From positions 1-47,254 of the IMG/VR virus record IMGVR_UViG_3300009788_000144: a stretch of DNA of 47,254 bases. One strand, written 5' to 3'. Within the stretch, counting starts at the first letter, position 1; every line of letters begins with the position of its first letter. Positions 45,072 through 47,254 of this stretch are shown here, one piece after another. Origin of the DNA: a virus. Made by a program: the position numbers and the translations under genes. The notes under the pieces are model-generated. The model was not told where the DNA came from. It worked only from the letters and a program-made list of their open reading frames with translations, and made no database searches.

Positions 45072-46648
45072 TTTGCTAGATCCCTGTCAGATCTGTCGCG
45101 GATAGTCTGCCAATCCTCCCATCGGCACACCACACCGTTGTCATAGACCATATCCATTGCATCAACTTCCTTACTATCCATAGTATCATGCTGATTGATG
45201 GTTCTGAATTCACCGGTATCGGTGTTCTTAACCAACCGAAGAATACCAGCCTTGGATGCTTTAGTGGGATCATCGATAACAGTCTTCCTGATATCCCTTG
45301 CCTCACCGTCAACCACGACGTGGGAAGCTTTCATGGCAAACCGCATAGTGTCACGGTTAACCATTTGCAACATTCCTCCACCGCTGCCGAACGTAATGTT
45401 GTCAGCGGAGTAGCCAATGGCTTCGAAGTTGTCAAGAATTGCCTTACACATTTCAAGATCAATTCCATCACCTTGAATGATTCTGGCACATGGGTTCAAC
45501 ACTTTGAAACCCTTCTTGTTGGCGGTAGAACCGAATACGGCGTCCAACTTCCGTATTACCAATTGTGTCATATCAACCGGATTACCAGAATCAGGACGGA
45601 AAACTATGGTCCCGCTTTCTTCAATCTCACTTTGAAGCTGACCAAGCATGTCGATAGCTTCCAGTGAATCGTAGGTGTCGATCACAACTGAGCAGACGCC
45701 AGTCTTTGGCAACAAAGTGCGAACGATGTTAGCGTAAAAATCAAATTCCCGGCCTCTTCCCCAAGAACAAGTCACTGAGTGTTCTGTTGCGGGAATAGAA
45801 TAAGAAGGAACTGTCACACCATCGCCGTAGTAGTCCATCAACATACCCATGCCAAGAAGGTTATCGGTAACCTTGAAGGAAATTTGGTGTGCTGCTCCAC
45901 CCAACATAGCCTGTTCGCGGCATGATACACCACGGGCACCGAAGTCAACCGCTTTCATGTCAGCTTCTGTGATTTCATCAACTAGATGAAGATTGCCGGT
46001 GTCGGGGTTGCCGGTTCGAAGAAGAGCATTATGAATGATCTTCTTGAACTCTCGTGCCAGTGTAGCGATAGTTATTGGGTACCAGATACGCATCAGTTTG
46101 GTTTCGATGTAGGATGCTGCCCATGCTGCATTGAATCGCATGTCAGTGCTTTCCACAACAACCAATGCGTTATTAGCTGGAACAACTTCGCCTTCCTTAA
46201 CAGCATAGATTTTAACTGGAAGGAAACCATTGTGCTCATTGACAATGTAATCCCAACCTTCTCGGTTGAAGGGTTCGCCGTGTTCAGTGAGAATACGCTC
46301 TGCCTGATCAACCATCTCGGCTGTAATTGGCTTCAGGAAAGTGTTTTGCATTAGCAAATACTGAAGACCAAAGAAATCTGTGGTAGCAAATTTTGCCCCC
46401 ACTCTCGCTTCAATGTATGAAGTAGAATACTCGGTGGAGTTTTCAAGAAACGCCCAGTGCGAGATTTTGTAACTGTCACAGTCCAGAATAGTGTTATCTG
46501 TGACGGCTAGTCCACCGTGAATTCGTTCCAAGGCTTCAACTGCCTTAGGGTTGAATTCTAGGGCTCTGCCCGTGATTGTGGGCCTGATAGCACAGTATTT
46601 GATACCGTCGCTTAGTGTAGCTATATTGCAATTCATGTTAGTTTTCAT
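45068..46648 (-). CDS. nadV: Nicotinamide phosphoribosyltransferase (NadV)
   Basis: A 526-residue enzyme; ATG at 46648 is preferred because AGGAG lies eight bases away, while the ATG at 46654 is only two bases from it. LDCDSYKISHWAFLE near 56, DFGARGVSCREQAMLGGAAH, PATEHSVTCSWGRG, VVIDTYDSLEAIDML, FRPDSGNPVDM and GSGGGMLQMVNRDTMRFAMK are conserved Nampt/NadV blocks, including the phosphoribosyl-binding region. It forms NMN from nicotinamide and PRPP. The next gene upstream would convert NMN to NAD. About 40 residues precede the usual start of the family. The same pair occurs in Vibrio phage KVP40. Confidence 0.95.
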   Translation of the reverse strand: MKTNMNCNIATLSDGIKYCAIRPTITGRALEFNPKAVEALERIHGGLAVTDNTILDCDSYKISHWAFLENSTEYSTSYIEARVGAKFATTDFFGLQYLLMQNTFLKPITAEMVDQAERILTEHGEPFNREGWDYIVNEHNGFLPVKIYAVKEGEVVPANNALVVVESTDMRFNAAWAASYIETKLMRIWYPITIATLAREFKKIIHNALLRTGNPDTGNLHLVDEITEADMKAVDFGARGVSCREQAMLGGAAHQISFKVTDNLLGMGMLMDYYGDGVTVPSYSIPATEHSVTCSWGRGREFDFYANIVRTLLPKTGVCSVVIDTYDSLEAIDMLGQLQSEIEESGTIVFRPDSGNPVDMTQLVIRKLDAVFGSTANKKGFKVLNPCARIIQGDGIDLEMCKAILDNFEAIGYSADNITFGSGGGMLQMVNRDTMRFAMKASHVVVDGEARDIRKTVIDDPTKASKAGILRLVKNTDTGEFRTINQHDTMDSKEVDAMDMVYDNGVVCRWEDWQTIRDRSDRDLAK

Positions 46649-46685
46649 GGTCATATCTCCTATGTACCGTAAGTTAATTGTACCA

Positions 46686-47254
46686 TTACCCTATAAAATA
46701 GTCAATGATGTCGGCATGGTCCTCAAAGAGAACTGGTCTCATTTTCTTCGCTTCCGCGAGAGTGAACCACCACGCCTTTTCAATCCCCTTACCAGCTTTC
46801 ACATTCTTTGGTAATGGGGTATTTGAATCTAGTCTATAGAAAAATGCGTCAGTGATTGATCTGGCATTTTTCTCTGTTAATCTTGCTCGTAAAGATCGTT
46901 CAGGATGATCAAAACGTTTTGATTTTTTCAGGCTCCCTTTCAAAACTTTGAGGGGAACCTTAAGATGTGTTTCCTCTATCAACGCCCGAACCGATGCTTC
47001 ATCCACTGTTTCGTTGAGACCCACGTGAACACCGGGTAATGCCCATAAGCCCTTACCGGGGTACTCAGCTCGTTTAACGAGTAATATGTGACCTGATTGT
47101 ACTACCACAGAGTCAGCAGTAAAAAATGTCATGCCATATGGCAAGGGTCTAACCATATCTTCCTCCACTAAGATATGAGCATATTCCCCACAAAGAAGTT
47201 CAAATTCGGGGGTCTTCGCATATGCTTCCAACTTTCTGTAGATTGGTGCTGGAA
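46686..47254 (-). CDS. NatV-type NMN adenylyltransferase/Nudix protein (5' end cut by window)
   Basis: The visible C-terminal 189 residues run off the window edge with no stop, so the start is missing. FTADSVVVQSGHILLVKRAE, GKGLWALPGVHV, and ETVDEASVRALIEETHLKVP form a Nudix box, though Gly-Val-His replaces the usual Gly-Gly. The upstream frame continues as PAPIYRKLEAYAKTPEFELL, as expected at the junction with an N-terminal NadM adenylyltransferase domain. KKSKRFDHPERSLRARL after the Nudix box also matches the bifunctional family. The full protein would make NAD from NMN and hydrolyse ADP-ribose. The adenylyltransferase half is inferred, not seen. Confidence 0.85.
   Translation of the reverse strand, partial: PAPIYRKLEAYAKTPEFELLCGEYAHILVEEDMVRPLPYGMTFFTADSVVVQSGHILLVKRAEYPGKGLWALPGVHVGLNETVDEASVRALIEETHLKVPLKVLKGSLKKSKRFDHPERSLRARLTEKNARSITDAFFYRLDSNTPLPKNVKAGKGIEKAWWFTLAEAKKMRPVLFEDHADIIDYFIG

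Noticed and set aside
45188-46354. Several plus-strand frames opposite nadV
   Set aside because: Antisense of a well-conserved enzyme gene; none has a start signal or known motif.

Overview
This is a 47.3-kb piece of a large tailed-phage genome with T4-like regulation. The phage assignment rests on a T4 gp61-type DNA primase, a PhoH-family ATPase, dihydrofolate reductase, dCMP deaminase, a ClpP-like protease, glutaredoxin, polynucleotide-kinase-like and HNH proteins, virion-like proteins with Pro/Thr linkers, tightly overlapping small genes, and many copies of a T4-type late promoter box (TATAAATA or one-base variants). Host-type sigma-70 promoters (TTGACA-N17-TATxxT) mark other units. The host cannot be read from the window; base composition is AT-rich and promoters look proteobacterial.

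Layout. (1) 1-1313: a gene-free leader with a cluster of AACCATGGTT palindromes, then iterated ATTTACA and TTGACTAA words. (2) 1317-18572: a plus-strand convoy of about 40 small genes, mostly joined by 1-8 base overlaps. About 27 are diverged copies of one small protein (called here the VNAF family: a GYxxYxxxxxKYL motif near the N-terminus, a Trp, a hydrophobic IVPC strand, and a C-terminal DFVNAFKF-like motif). A second related family (B) lies at 15.8-18.6 kb. Inside the convoy sit an ECF-like sigma factor, a HicB-like protein, zinc-ribbon proteins and a PD-(D/E)XK-like nuclease. (3) 18.6-24.3 kb: small plus-strand genes, several with late promoters (lipoprotein, HTH protein, glutaredoxin, macro domain, 2H phosphoesterase). 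(4) 24.3-30.0 kb: two possible internal virion proteins, then a divergent metallopeptidase/VWA protein and MoxR ATPase pair, then two tandem deoxyribonucleotidase-like HAD genes. (5) 30.1-37.8 kb, minus strand: two Pro/Thr-repeat virion proteins, primase, ClpP-like protease, tmRNA, an Acb1-like 2H phosphoesterase and DHFR. (6) 38.1-47.3 kb: PhoH on plus, then minus-strand nucleotide metabolism, HNH, kinase, sulfotransferase-like, BCS1-like AAA+, and the NAD salvage pair NadV plus a NatV-type NadM-Nudix protein cut by the window end.

The main discovery candidate is at 35541-35831 (minus): a circularly permuted, two-piece tmRNA gene. The T-arm and CCA end come first, then a short spacer, then the complementary 5' acceptor strand, D-arm and a tag frame ANDESYTEDFEEEFALAA-stop. 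It has its own sigma-70 promoter and terminator and lies directly upstream of the ClpP-like gene, suggesting a phage-borne ribosome-rescue/proteolysis module. The second candidate is the VNAF array, an unusually large tandem expansion of an unrecognised early protein family. Several other genes suggest interference with host immunity (NAD rebuilding, 2H phosphoesterases, macro domain), but this is inferred from family knowledge only.
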